Source: Diplonema papillatum
Lineage: Eukaryota; Euglenozoa; Diplonemea; Diplonemida; Diplonemidae
Direction: 5' to 3'
Length of the DNA stretch: 64,000 nt
NCBI GenBank assembly: GCA_030068145.1
Contig: JAPJBO010000716.1
Coordinates: forward strand, 55,066-119,065
Shown here: one piece after another, positions 9,597-18,708 of the stretch
Layout of the letters: every line of letters begins with the position of its first letter
Position numbering within the stretch: position 1 is the first letter of the stretch
Made by a program: the position numbers and the translations under genes
The notes under the pieces: generated by a model
Told to the model about the DNA's origin: nothing
The model's input: the letters and a program-made list of their open reading frames with translations, nothing else
The model's database searches: none

Positions 9597-9916
9597 CTTA
9601 ACTGCAGGCCTACGCCTCGAACAATCAGCAGAGACTGGGTCAGCGGCGCAGCAGCTGCACGCAGGGCAGCTAGGCAGGCGAGGAGGCAGGTGACGGCCGC
9701 CCACACACTGGTGGACCAGCCCCCGGCAGTTGCAACTGCAGCCGCGGATGCAAGCGCGCAAGGTGCCAAAACGCGTTGGATGGCTTGCGCCTGACCGGTC
9801 TCTACCGAGTACTCTTTCGCGTGGCCATGATCTCTGGTGTAGCAGGCCAACCGAGTTTTGCCTTGCCCTGGCACGAGAAACGCCTGCTTGCCGGATGCTT
9901 CACGCTGATTCCCCAT
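9597..9916 (-). CDS. PIGH: PIG-H homologue, exon 1
   Basis: ATG 9916 begins MGNQREASGKQAFLVPGQ. Two hydrophobic helices follow (about residues 49-66 and 71-90) as a hairpin, then SLLIVRGVGLQL, which corresponds to the family's ESLLVIRGLGVQ segment just after the membrane hairpin. The donor is TTAAG|GTATTC, leaving phase 2; joining to 9392 makes the codon AGC. Without splicing the frame runs into RYSVFSHCSESSS and stops, which is not family-like. The frame is open upstream to 10165, but that part overlaps a low-complexity repeat region, and starting at 9916 gives the usual family length. Confidence 0.72.
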
Positions 9917-10019
9917 CGTGAGGGCCGCCTGGCCTGTTCCACTCGTTTCTCTGTCAAACGCCGGGGCGGTCTTATTTATTTGCCATGAGGCACACCTGGT
10001 TGTCTGTCGTATGAAAGGC

Positions 10020-10460
10020 ACAACTGCGCATCTGCCAGCTGTAAAAAGGCACTCCTGCTTTACCCGGCTTGTCTGCTTTGGCACTCGGCTCGTCCTGTCT
10101 AATGTGAATCTCGTAGGCGTTCGCCTTGTCGTGTTTGATTCGCAAGCGTCTTTGTGAATGGGCACTCCTGTCTATTTGGTCTGCCAGTCTTGCGGGCACT
10201 CGAGGTATGCCTTGGGAATTGGCACGTGCAGACACTCGTCTTGTCCTGTCTAATATGAATCTAGTAGGCATTCGCCTTGCCCTAGGTATGCCTTGTGAAA
10301 TGGGCACTGTGTTTGTGTCTACTGGGCGCTCTTGTTGTCTGTCGTGTGCGCTAGCTTTGCGGGCGGGCATTCCTGACGGATTGGTACCTGTCTTTTTCGG
10401 CTGTTGCGCAGACCCTCGTCTTGTTCCAGTCTGTCTCGACGGGGCACTCCTGTTTGTGTC
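10020..10460. repeat. Imperfect tandem/dispersed repeats upstream of PIG-H
   Basis: Blocks such as CTCGTCCTGTCTAATGTGAA / CTTGTCCTGTCTAATATGAA, TAGGCATTCGCCTTG, GGCACTCCTGT and GGTATGCCTTG recur two to four times with spacing near 130-150 bases. On the minus strand they give a repeating peptide (PTRFxLDRTxRV), but there is no sign of a gene. It lies 100-550 bases upstream of the PIG-H start and may overlap its promoter. Confidence 0.5.
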
Positions 10461-10844
10461 TTGTGGGCACCTGTTTTGTACTGCGAACGCGCTCTCCTGC
10501 TCATCTAGCTCGATGGAGGCTTTGGTTGCGCTCACTCAACAAAAACGAAAGGCCGGAAGACGCGAAAACACATTTTTTTTTGGATGGGGGGTGCTTTTCT
10601 TGAATGGGGTGGGTTGCCAGCGCGACGGGAACACGCGTAAGCATGGACACGTCGGTGCTTTAAGGCGCCCGCGTGTGTGCGGCAGGAAATGTGTTTGTGC
10701 CGTCAGTGGTCTGGCACGTTGTCAGCATAAAAGTAGTGTAGATTGCCTCAAAAGACTCGCCTCAACCCATCCGAATTACCCTGTCGTAGGGTTCGGGGTG
10801 GTGTGCGCATGCGCTTTGCTCCAGTTGCTACCGCGCACTGAAGT

Positions 10845-10905
10845 AGGTTCGAACTTGATAGGCAGCAACAATCCGTGATGAATTGCACACGGGTAGTTGT
10901 AATAG
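10845..10905 (+). repeat. Short dispersed repeat (GAACTTGATATGCAGCA type), copy 3
   Basis: Contains GAACTTGATAGGCAGCAACA and ATCCGTGATGAATTGCACAC, matching the copies at 6515 and 6716 with several substitutions. Confidence 0.5.
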
Positions 10906-11048
10906 CATGCGTCTTGTAGTTCGGGCGCAAGGCCAGAAGAAGTACGGTGCATCTTTCGCAAACAAAATGAAGCAAGGTAGCCCGGGGCAGCGCCGATCCG
11001 AGCGCACACATGGCATGTCGGCGATATGACTGAGGGGGGAATGTTAGC

Positions 11049-11315
11049 TTAACCCCTTACCGACCAGCAACCTTCACAGGGGTCGTTGAATAGCCCATTT
11101 CTTAGATACGCCGGAAGGTTGGGATAGGTGTGTCGAAAACAGCTTTCAAGGGCTGGAATGAAAAGATATGTGGCATACCTCTTTATTCCCGCCCTTGAAC
11201 CTCAGAAATCCCGCTCCCCCCTCGAGGAGCCGACAAAGTGCCAACCTGACGTGACCAGGATTTAGACCCAAAACCCCGGAAAAAAGTCGAGGGCGCCCGG
11301 TCGGTAAGGGGTTGA
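11049..11315. mobile_element. MITE-like element with CAACCCCTTACCGACC inverted ends
   Basis: The left end TTAACCCCTTACCGACC and the right end GGTCGGTAAGGGGTTGA are near-perfect inverted complements 267 bases apart. No reading frame fills the interior, so it looks like a non-autonomous DNA transposon. A target-site duplication is not clear. No second copy was noticed in this window. Confidence 0.6.
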
Positions 11316-11655
11316 TGGCATGGGGGGGTCGACTATTCTGAGTACTCGTGTTCTCCTTACAGACGAGCGTAAGGAGCCCTGTTGTCAGTTTTCAGGAACT
11401 AGGCGGTAGGTGCTCGGTATATTCAACGGAAATATAGTTGTAAAACAAAAGACCGGGATCTCGCAACGCCGGTAGTACGCGCGCGCTAAAAAAGAGGCGG
11501 GATGGAGGGAGGCAGGTAGTGTGTGTTCCCCACTTCGGATTCCCACAGCGGGCATCGAATGAACCTCGCGTGCGGCCTCAACGTGCGTGAGAAGCAGTGC
11601 TTTGCTCTGTGTTCCATTAAAGCAACAAAGAGCGAGTGTCCGGAGTAACCCCTCG

Positions 11656-11949
11656 TCAACACCGCCCAATAGCTGTGGCACATTGCTCCATACCGGACGC
11701 TAGAACAACAACAAGAGCAACCATGACATAGCCGTCTCTGAAAAGTAGGACGAGAGGCATCGGTATCACGGAGCTGTCGTGGAAGCATTCCACCGAAGTC
11801 ATTTTGCTATGCGCCTGAAGGGCCCCAGCCATGTTCTCGTTGACCTTCCAAGATGCTAACGCCCGGGTTTGTGCAATGTGTGTCGTAGTCGGTATCAGAA
11901 AGGTGAGCACCAATTCACTCTGTCGAAGGGAGAATCTCTCCTCCAGCAC
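11656..11949 (-). CDS. Doubtful hypothetical frame
   Basis: A 97-codon frame (LEERFSLRQSELVLTFLIPT, then a hydrophobic segment LVLLFRDGYVMVALVVVLAS) ends in TGA. Amino-acid composition is plausible for a short membrane protein or an exon, but there is no family match, the start codon is not ATG, and no clear splice sites decide it. Recorded as a possible exon only. Confidence 0.2.
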   Translation of the reverse strand: MLEERFSLRQSELVLTFLIPTTTHIAQTRALASWKVNENMAGALQAHSKMTSVECFHDSSVIPMPLVLLFRDGYVMVALVVVLASGMEQCATAIGRC

Positions 11950-12103
11950 GGCTTGTCGTGTCTGCTCCGGCTAAACGAACTGCATCACGCACGGCGGCAG
12001 CAAGAAATCCGCACGGTGGGATAGTGGGGGAGAACGGTATGAACGGTGGTAGTACATAATAATTATTATGAGGAAGCGGGGCGGGGCATAGGTTGGTTGC
12101 ACA

Positions 12104-12168
12104 TTTTCAGAGTGAAAGTTCGCTTGAAACTCCGGGGTTTTAAAGTCTCCGGGTGACCTTCGTCGTTA
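12104..12168 (-). repeat. Short retroposon-like repeat family A, copy
   Basis: On the plus strand it reads TTTTCAGAGTGAAAGTTCGC, TTGAAACTCCGGGGTTTTAA and AGTCTCCGGGTGACCTTCGT. Read on the minus strand the unit ends in CTCTAAAA-type sequence, so the T-run on the plus strand would be an A-tail. Better copies are at 33096, 49996 and 59591. Confidence 0.65.
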
Positions 12169-12454
12169 AGGGTCGTAAGAGTGGTGGTAACACGAGGTAA
12201 GAGGATCGGTGGGTACCTTGGTTGTTGTTCATCGGTGGTTTCGGCCATTGTCCACATACCTTACTTACGGTAGGCCCTCCTCAGTATGGTGCCGCAGTAG
12301 GTGCTTTTCTTCTGCATGGTGGGCAGGCAAGGGTGGAGAGCAGGGGAGTGCAGCTGGGCTTTGTAGGCCGATGAGACGGTTCAAAGCCGGTCAGGCCGGA
12401 AGGAGCTACATAATGCCGGTTACAGTTCAGCCCAGGGGTTACGCTCCGTTTTCG

Positions 12455-12890
12455 GTCTCACAGAAAATACGTGTGGTCCACATGTGGGCGCTTAAGGTTC
12501 GAGGAGCAAACCCCCTTTCCCCTTATGTGTGTGTGCGAAGGACCTGTTTTGTATCTTTACACGGCAGGTTCCAACGCTGCCTACTTTCTTTTTTGTACTG
12601 ACATGTCCAGCACGGTATGTTGTTCCAAAAGAAAAATAGCGTCACTACTGGACTTGGCGACACCTGGCTGTGCGGTCTTGGCCACTAGTGGGCCTAGACT
12701 CCCGACTCCCTGCATGTGGATTAACCGGTGGCAAGCACCGCATCCGACCTATCGAGCTGCTTCGGCATTTTTTTGTTGAACGCTTACGCCCGCCACTAAA
12801 CCCAGATTTACCTGTGTTTCGTGTGGGCTACAGCGCATTTACCTCCTTTGATCTATCGCAACTGGCAGGTGCTTCTACAAAAAATAAATC
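12455..12890 (+). repeat. Composite dispersed repeat (families B and related)
   Basis: Three blocks occur in order: CACATGTGGGCGCTTAAGG (12478), AATAGCGTCACTACTGGACT (12637) and GTTGAACGCTTACGCCCGCC (12774). The first two recur in the same order at 26217-26480, and the third recurs at 1590, 25766, 44723 and 55542. It ends in an A-rich run (CTACAAAAAATAAATC). Probably one longer element of which other loci hold pieces. Confidence 0.5.
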
Positions 12891-12892
12891 AT

Positions 12893-13005
12893 AATCCACA
12901 TGTGGTACCTGTGGATCCACACGTGGAAGCACACGTTGGGGGGGAAAATCCAAAAAAAACTAACGTGTGGAAATCCACACGTTCCACACGTGGAGCGTAA
13001 GCCCC
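12893..13005. repeat. Cluster of CCACACGTGG palindromes
   Basis: Within about 110 bases there are several copies of CCACACGTGG, CCACATGTGG and related half-sites (ATCCACACG, GTGTGGAAATCC) arranged as inverted pairs around an A-rich centre. It lies about 350 bases beyond the stop of the first AOX gene. It could form a hairpin or be a MITE remnant. Confidence 0.5.
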
Positions 13006-13356
13006 GGGTTTACCGTAAGAACTTCAGCCCTCGGCCTCCGGTACCCTCGGATGGAAGATGACACACGAGGCGTTGGAGGGAGTTTGGCAGAATGTCGAGG
13101 TCGAGTTTCGTGGTGACCATGCCCAGCCAAAGAGAGCAGCTGGGGCGGAGGCTTTTCGTGCTGGGAGAGAGAGGAAGAATCGAGCACCTATTTGGTATCG
13201 GAAAGTAGGTGCGAGAGCAGGCAAACCTTGTGCGCGTTTAACCGTGAATCTAACGTACAGAGCTTACCCCAAAATGCTCGCTTCGTCAACCCTGTGACAG
13301 TTATTATCTTCACCGTTCTGCCAACGCGACCTTTTCTGAGGAATCGGAAACGCGTT

Positions 13357-14316
13357 CTACGCGTTGGCGGTGCCGTAGTGCTTCGGCTGGGTGGCTTTGC
13401 GTAACTTCGCGGCTCTGTCGGCGTCGTGAATGTGGGTGTGCACGTGCGGGTTGAAGTCGTGCTGATTGAGATCGGCGAATTCGTGGTTGACATCTCTGTG
13501 GTGCATTTCGTCAGCCGCGATCTGCTTGATCACGTCGATGAACTTCGCATCCTCTGGCATCTTCCAGTACGTGATCGCAATCTCAGGAGCCGGAAGCTCG
13601 CTCCACTCTTTGTGCACCCGCGTGGTGGGGTCTTCCATCTGTTTGATGACCGACAAGTATGTCTGGACAGCCGTCTCCTCAAGGTATCCGACAAACCGGT
13701 GGACCACCTGCGGCCTCACGACGTAGATCGACAGCAGCACCGCGACGATCAGGTACTGCATCCCGATGACCGCCGCGCGGGTGACAATTCCCGGGGAGAA
13801 CATGTTCATGAACACCAACAGGTGCATGCGCTCGTTCTCCGCCTCCTCGAGCAGCGTGTGGATCCAGCCGCCGTCACGCTTCATCTATCGGAGCGACCGG
13901 AAATGCCGGACCCCGGCCGCCACCATCCCGGGACATCCAGCGATGCTTTCGAGGATCAGCACGCGGTATACAATTGACTTCGTCGACGGGTCGGCCTTGT
14001 TGTATCCGGTGATGAAGTTGAACGCGTGATAACACGTCCTCACAGCCCCGTAAGTGATGCGGTCCATGATCCCCTTCGGCGGGACGTGGACGGGCTGCGC
14101 CGCCTCCACCTTCAGCTTCTGCGCCAACTCCTCGGGCTCCCACACGTGGTTTTGGGTCGGGTTGTCCCACATCTCCACCTTCTTCGACTTCCCAAGCGGG
14201 TGTGCGTTCGGTGTCAGCCGAAAGTGAACAGAGCCGTGATTGTCGCCCTGACCCAAGCATCCCCGTCTCTGCGCTGCCAACGCGAACCGGGCCGCCGGCG
14301 CTGCCGCTCGGAGCAT
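13357..14316 (-). pseudogene. AOX: Alternative oxidase paralogue interrupted by one in-frame TAG
   Basis: From ATG 14316 (MLRAAAPAARFALAAQRRG, a mitochondrial-type leader) the frame runs 143 codons to FRSLR, meets TAG at 13887-13885, and continues in the same frame with MKRDGGWIHTLLEEAENERM for 175 more codons to a second TAG. The intact paralogue at 18709-19692 has AGG (Arg153) at that place, so a single base separates the two. Everything else is preserved: the LESIAG, NERMH, LEETA and ADEMHH segments that supply the six iron ligands of the diiron ubiquinol oxidase. A product stopping at the TAG would keep one ligand of six. There is no intron. It may be a young pseudogene, a read-through gene, or a sequencing error; TAG also ends the frame, which argues against codon reassignment. 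A family A repeat lies 35-100 bases upstream. Confidence 0.8.
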
Positions 14317-14349
14317 CTTTGCGAGAAGAGGTTCCTTTGTTTGCTCTCT

Positions 14350-14412
14350 TTTTTTTTCAGAGTGAAGTTCGCTTGAGAATCCGGGACTTTAGAGTCTCCC
14401 GGGTGAGTTTCC
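14350..14412 (-). repeat. Family A repeat just upstream of the interrupted AOX
   Basis: Plus-strand TTTTCAGAGTGAAGTTCGCT, TGAGAATCCGGGACTTTAGA and GTCTCCCGGGTGAG. It begins 34 bases upstream of the AOX start codon, so it falls in the 5' untranslated or promoter region of that gene. Confidence 0.65.
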
Positions 14413-14529
14413 TCGCTCTTTTTCAATGAAGCGTGGGTTTAGTCCGATGCGGGGTACAGCAGGTGGAGGGTTCTTTGCTCGGTGAATTCCACTGGGACTG
14501 TGAACAGCATATTTGGATTCAATGGCAGT

Positions 14530-14725
14530 GATGTTATCAAACGTTTGCAAACGTACGTTTGACAAGATTTATCAAACGCAAACGTTTGACAAACGTGCAA
14601 ACGTGACGTTTGCTTCGGATCGCCACTGCAGGCACAGCCAGCACCAAACTCACGTTTGATACACGTTTGACATAAACCTTGCAAACGCAAACGTTTGTCA
14701 AACGTTCAAACGTTCAACGTTTGCC
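14530..14725. repeat. AACGTTTG palindrome cluster
   Basis: About a dozen copies of AACGTTTG/CAAACGTT and the shorter ACGTTTG occur in under 200 bases, many as adjoining inverted pairs (GCAAACGTACGTTTGAC). Only a central stretch (about 14605-14650) lacks them. The layout is symmetric enough to form cruciforms. There is no coding content. Confidence 0.65.
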
Positions 14726-14754
14726 ATGATCACTGCCCTCGGGCAATGCTGTCA

Positions 14755-14830
14755 GCGTACGGCCGTACGTACGCGTACGCGTACGCGTACGCCGATTTTT
14801 TTTTGGCGTACGCGTACGCGTACGCACGTA
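14755..14830. repeat. CGTACG tract forming a hairpin
   Basis: GTACGCGTACGCGTACGCC is followed by a short T-rich loop and GGCGTACGCGTACGCGTACG, giving near-perfect inverted arms. A related tract lies at 15215-15297 beside the AOX fragment. The alternating purine-pyrimidine sequence is also of a kind that can adopt left-handed DNA. Confidence 0.65.
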
Positions 14831-15214
14831 TGTGTAGTCACCGGCAACTGGGTATAGGAATAAACGTATACCCAACAGGAAGAAACATGCTCGCGAAGCC
14901 AGCTCCAAAGGCGGCACAGCATAGAGGCCCAAGAACGAGCGGGGTCGCGCGTGGAAGACCTGGGCAAGAGTATGAAGGAAGTCAAGTGCAAGTTCTGCAC
15001 GGAGGGGACGCTGTCGCCATGTGGTGGTAACATTTAGGGAGCGAGAGGTCAGTACTTCAGAAGCTGGCTGGCAACCGCCTTGTCGGGCAAGTCTCATTGA
15101 TGACGAGGAGTGAGGAATCGTAGTGAACTTCCTCGTGGGGTTTTTTGGTTCTTGTTCGGGAAACACGGGGTAGTGACGTCAGAAGGTAGACGTGCTGAAC
15201 CCCTACCGCATGGT

Positions 15215-15297
15215 ACGGCTTTGGGTGCCGTACGCGTACGCGCGTACGCGTACGCGTACGCCGATTTTCGAATAACTGGTGTGTACGCGTACGCAGC
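15215..15297. repeat. Second CGTACG tract
   Basis: GCCGTACGCGTACGCGCGTA and ACGCGTACGCGTACGCCGAT are followed by GTGTACGCGTACGC. It shares the GTACGCCGATTTT junction with the hairpin at 14755-14830, so the two tracts are probably related by duplication. Confidence 0.6.
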
Positions 15298-15362
15298 CAC
15301 CACAGCCCTAGGGGGGGGGATCCAACAACAGGTCCCAGTTGTCCGCACCAATATCGACAGCA

Positions 15363-15430
15363 CGCCTCACAGCCTCGTACGTGATGCGGTCCAAGATCCC
15401 CTTCGACAGGACGTGGACGGCGGCGCCGCT
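15363..15430 (-). pseudogene. AOX: Short fragment of a third alternative oxidase copy
   Basis: About 68 bases translate on the minus strand to AAVHVLSKGILDRITYEAVR, matching AAQPVHVPPKGIMDRITYGA of the interrupted AOX and the same region of the intact copy. Nucleotide identity is high (for example ACGTGATGCGGTCCA). Nothing else of the gene is present. It lies between the two AOX genes in the same orientation, so it looks like debris of a tandem duplication. Confidence 0.7.
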
Positions 15431-15640
15431 GAGTATAAAAAGTATGCCTTCGCTCGTTCGCTGTCCTTTCAAAAACTGTTGCGTTGACGCATCCACACTT
15501 TTTCACCTGGCTTGTCGTGAGTTAGGGATCTCCATGTGAAGCACGGACATGTAAACTGTGACAGTGACATGATCTTCAGTTTGGTGCTGGTTCGCTCATT
15601 GCTCAGGCTTACATTTTGGGAACACATTGCCATGTCTCGA
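15430..15640 (+). repeat. Dispersed repeat family H, copy 1
   Basis: Blocks TATGCCTTCGCTCGTTCGCT, GACGCATCCACAC, TCCATGTGAAGCACGGACA, TTGGTTCGCTCATTG-like and CTTACATTTTGGGAACACAT recur in order at 44845-45110. The minus strand of both copies encodes a similar short peptide (KKCGCVNATVFERTANERRH here), so the element may once have been coding. It starts right at the edge of the AOX fragment. Confidence 0.55.
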
Positions 15641-15774
15641 AAGAATTAAACCAAATTCGAGCCATCCTTGCCCCCGGGCGATCGTCTTGGTGGGGCGCTG
15701 ATATGCCCAGACCATTCCTTTCGTCCCGTTCGCAAGTGAGTCTGTTGCTAGGTTAAAATGGCTGCTTCTTCCTT

Positions 15775-15822
15775 TCTAGAGTTAAAGTTCGCTTGAAAAT
15801 TCGGGGGGGTCCGGATTTTTTG
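15775..15822 (-). repeat. Family A repeat, partial copy
   Basis: Plus-strand TAGAGTTAAAGTTCGCTTGA followed by AAATTCGGGGGGGTCCGGAT. It is followed by TGTGACCGACACCAAG, which also follows family A-like sequence near 27130 and 33260. Confidence 0.55.
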
Positions 15823-16240
15823 TGACCGACACCAAGCACATTCCTTCGTGGAGTGTAGTCTTTTTCTCTTCGACTTGTCTCGAGGAACGCGCGGCAGTGA
15901 ATAAGTTGAAATTTTGGTTTCGATTGTTTAGCTTGATGATTCGTAGAAGAGCCCCAGACGCATCGAGCAGCAGACAAGGAGGTACCGTGCCCATTTCTGC
16001 AATACTTCACAGACAGCTTGGCCGACTGATAGACAGATAATCAGACTGAATACCGCCTGGTTTCTGGTTGACAGACCAGACTGATATAGCTGCTTCTTTC
16101 CGGTCTAAATGATCAGGCGGTCGGACTGTTGATTCGCCTGGCGATGCACTCCATCCCGTCCATCCTTTTCGGGAGGCGTTCGTACCAGAGAAAAGGGCCA
16201 AAAATGCGGCAGAATACATGCGGATATTTTCGATGAACCG

Positions 16241-16720
16241 TCAGCCGACCCTCGTGAGGGAGAATGAATGAAGAGATACAACCTGAAAGCCCTTCAAAAA
16301 ATGAAGGAACAAACGGAGAAACACCAGGTTATGGCGGGCGGATGAAGTAAGAGGGGTTCGCAGCAAGACAACGCGCTTGTGAAGCAAGACTGCCTTGTGT
16401 TTCTCCAAAGAACACTGTTGTGAGGTTAGCCTCTTCGGTGCGGGTGAAAATGAGCACCACTGTCCCCTCCCTGTGTGCTCTGCCTCAGTCGACCTAGCCG
16501 CCAAAGCAGCAGCTTTTGTTCAAGTGATGGCAAGCACTGGAAAGACCTCGTGGTGATTTTCCGGCACTACCGTTTTGCTCAGGACTCAGACGGTCACAGT
16601 GAGCTAGGTTACTCTACCACGGTGCGCTCTTCTTACGCACCTGTTTTCTTCCTTTCACCGGTCCATTCGGGCCCGTGTGTACCGTAGTAGGCTGGTCGTC
16701 TTACAAAGTGGACACCTTTC
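16241..16720. other. Gene-free stretch between repeats
   Basis: Short frames on both strands lack domains or convincing starts. No repeat shared with the rest of the window was recognised. Confidence 0.3.
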
Positions 16721-16884
16721 AGACACCAGCTTCCTGTTTTTTTCTGGCCTTTTCGATTTTCCCTATTCTTGAGCGAGTGGCAAAATCTGTATGATCATCG
16801 GTAGCGTTCTTTTTTTTTAGAGTGAAAGTTCGCTTTTTGTGTGTTTCCGACGATCTATTTTTTTTTTCGCTTTTCTCTTTTTTT

Positions 16885-16985
16885 CTTTTTTTTCCCGACG
16901 ACAACTCGTGTCAGACTAGCCTACCCGAAGGCAGTTGATTTCTTTAGGCAAGGTTTCTCTGCCGGCGGAAGTTGTTTGGGTTAGC

Positions 16986-17018
<33 letters not shown>

Positions 17019-17360
17019 TCGGCCGCCCAATGTCCACTCTCCTTACTGTCTTTCTCCTTTCCGCTAGTCGCCTTTTTCACTGTCAAATCAAGCATGCACT
17101 AATCGAGATATCTCAAAACGAGGGATGACCAACGAGCCGCGAGCGGGTCGTCACATAGCGCTTTCACGCGCCTGGCCACGTGGCGGATTGTGGGCCTTCG
17201 TCTTGTCGCAAAGTCTTCGAGGAGTCGCCTCAGATGTGGTCGGTCTTGTGGGTATGCTTCCATGATATCAGACACATCATTGTGCGTCGCGTCGTCTGCC
17301 AGCAGTACATGCTGGGCGGTTGCCATCTCCGCGCACCGTATACAGTTGACCTTTGTGCCT
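16885..17360 (-). mobile_element. 5'-truncated copy of the LINE
   Basis: The sequence matches the 3' end of the large LINE copy (34867-35340), including the last 75 codons of its second frame and the 3' untranslated region. The terminal A-run is seen here as a T-run just left of CCCGACGACAACTCGTGTCA. The two copies are almost identical, so the insertion is recent. The 5' junction, in the middle of GACCTTTGTGCC, abuts about 20 further A bases (minus strand) and then CTCTAAAG, which is family A tail sequence. Confidence 0.8.
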
Positions 17361-17399
17361 TTTTTTTTTTTTTTTCAAGCGTTCTTTAGAGTGAAAAGT

Positions 17400-18708
17400 T
17401 GTAAACTTTCTTATCGGAATGGTGCAAATGGAGACTCTGTTGGTTGAGCTACTCAATGTACCTTTTTTTTTTTTTTTTTTTTAGCTTTCGGGTTTTGCTC
17501 GGAGCAGGTTTCCTCGCATACTCAACTTGCATGACAGGTTAACCCAAAGGTACCAGGATGCGTGGAGCAGCATGGAAGATCTAGCCAACAGACTAGCAGA
17601 GAAACGAACGACGGGTCCGTCTGTGAGATACTTCGGAGGGAAAGGGGCAGAATCGGGGTTGCTTGTATCATGTATCGATGGTTGTGTCCCAGCACCAAAG
17701 AAACAACCGCCTCATTTTTTCGCCGATTAGCAATATTGCCGCCGCGAAGCAGCAGTCCCAAGCCCTTTGGGAGGGGGGGCCCGACTGGGGCACTATTGTC
17801 CGGAGTGAAACGCTGAGCTTTCGCACCCAGACGCGGGAACGGCGCGGTTTTCCAAATTATGCTGGCACAACCCTGTGGGTGAAAGTGGGGGGGGGGGGGG
17901 GGGGGTGCGGGGGGGGCAACGCGATTCTGAGGACAGACACCGTTGGACTCGTACGGAAGCACCCACCCCCCCCCACGGAAGGGTAAGGAGGAACGGTCAA
18001 AGAAACAGAGTGGTCGGCCAACCAAAAAGTGTGCGAAACGGAGGGAAGGGAGGGAAACGAAAGATAAGGGAGAACAAGCGCGCAAAAACCCGCATGGCAG
18101 CTGGACGCGAACATGAATGGGGCCGGGTGGAAGTTAAAGGGGGTGGGATAGAAAGCGGGGGGAGAAAGAGATGGAGCAGTCCTACGTAAAAGCCCACGGC
18201 TCCGACCCGACGTTGGGCATTTCACAAAGATGGGAGAAGAACAAGCAAGGAATCATTGGAAGGGCCGCCCGTGTGCTTCTCTCGACAGAGGAAACCATGC
18301 ACTACAAAATGGGTCTTCTCTTCGCGGAACGCTCACGCCCGGCGCCAAAACCCACACACATACCTCTGTGTATTCGGGGCGGCCTCGTGTTTTTCTTTCA
18401 TGCGCGACCGTTAGAATCCGGGTGAGTTCCCTCCAGCGCGAACGTACTGGAAAATAGTGGGGCGCGCTCCCCCTTTCAGTATCGCCGCACTGGGGGTAAG
18501 AAAAATAAAGGAAGAAAGAAGTACCGAGGGAGCTTACGCTCCGCTCGTGGCATACAAGATCGCCGACCGGCCGGTTTGGTCGACGTGTGTGTGCATCTGC
18601 CTCATGAAGGCAGTGATAAGGTGATACAAAACGAAAGATAGATGATGCTGGGGGAAGCACCCAGAGGTTGACTATCCCCGCAAAGCCGAATGGTTGACGA
18701 CGGAGTTT
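17400..18708. other. Gene-free stretch with homopolymer runs
   Basis: Contains T-runs, a long G-run near 17886-17905, and a diverged trace of family B (CACTACAAAATGGGTCTTCT at 18300, AACGCTCACGCCCGGCGCC). Open frames here are low-complexity and I do not accept any as a gene. The end of this stretch is the 3' flank of the intact AOX. Confidence 0.35.

Noticed and set aside
13885-13887. Reassigned TAG codon in this organism
   Set aside because: TAG ends the same AOX frame and the genes at 5825 and 63528, and is absent inside the other accepted coding regions.
16241-16504. 87-residue minus frame (MAARSTEAEHTGRG)
   Set aside because: Composition is mixed, with no domain, splice site or conservation visible.
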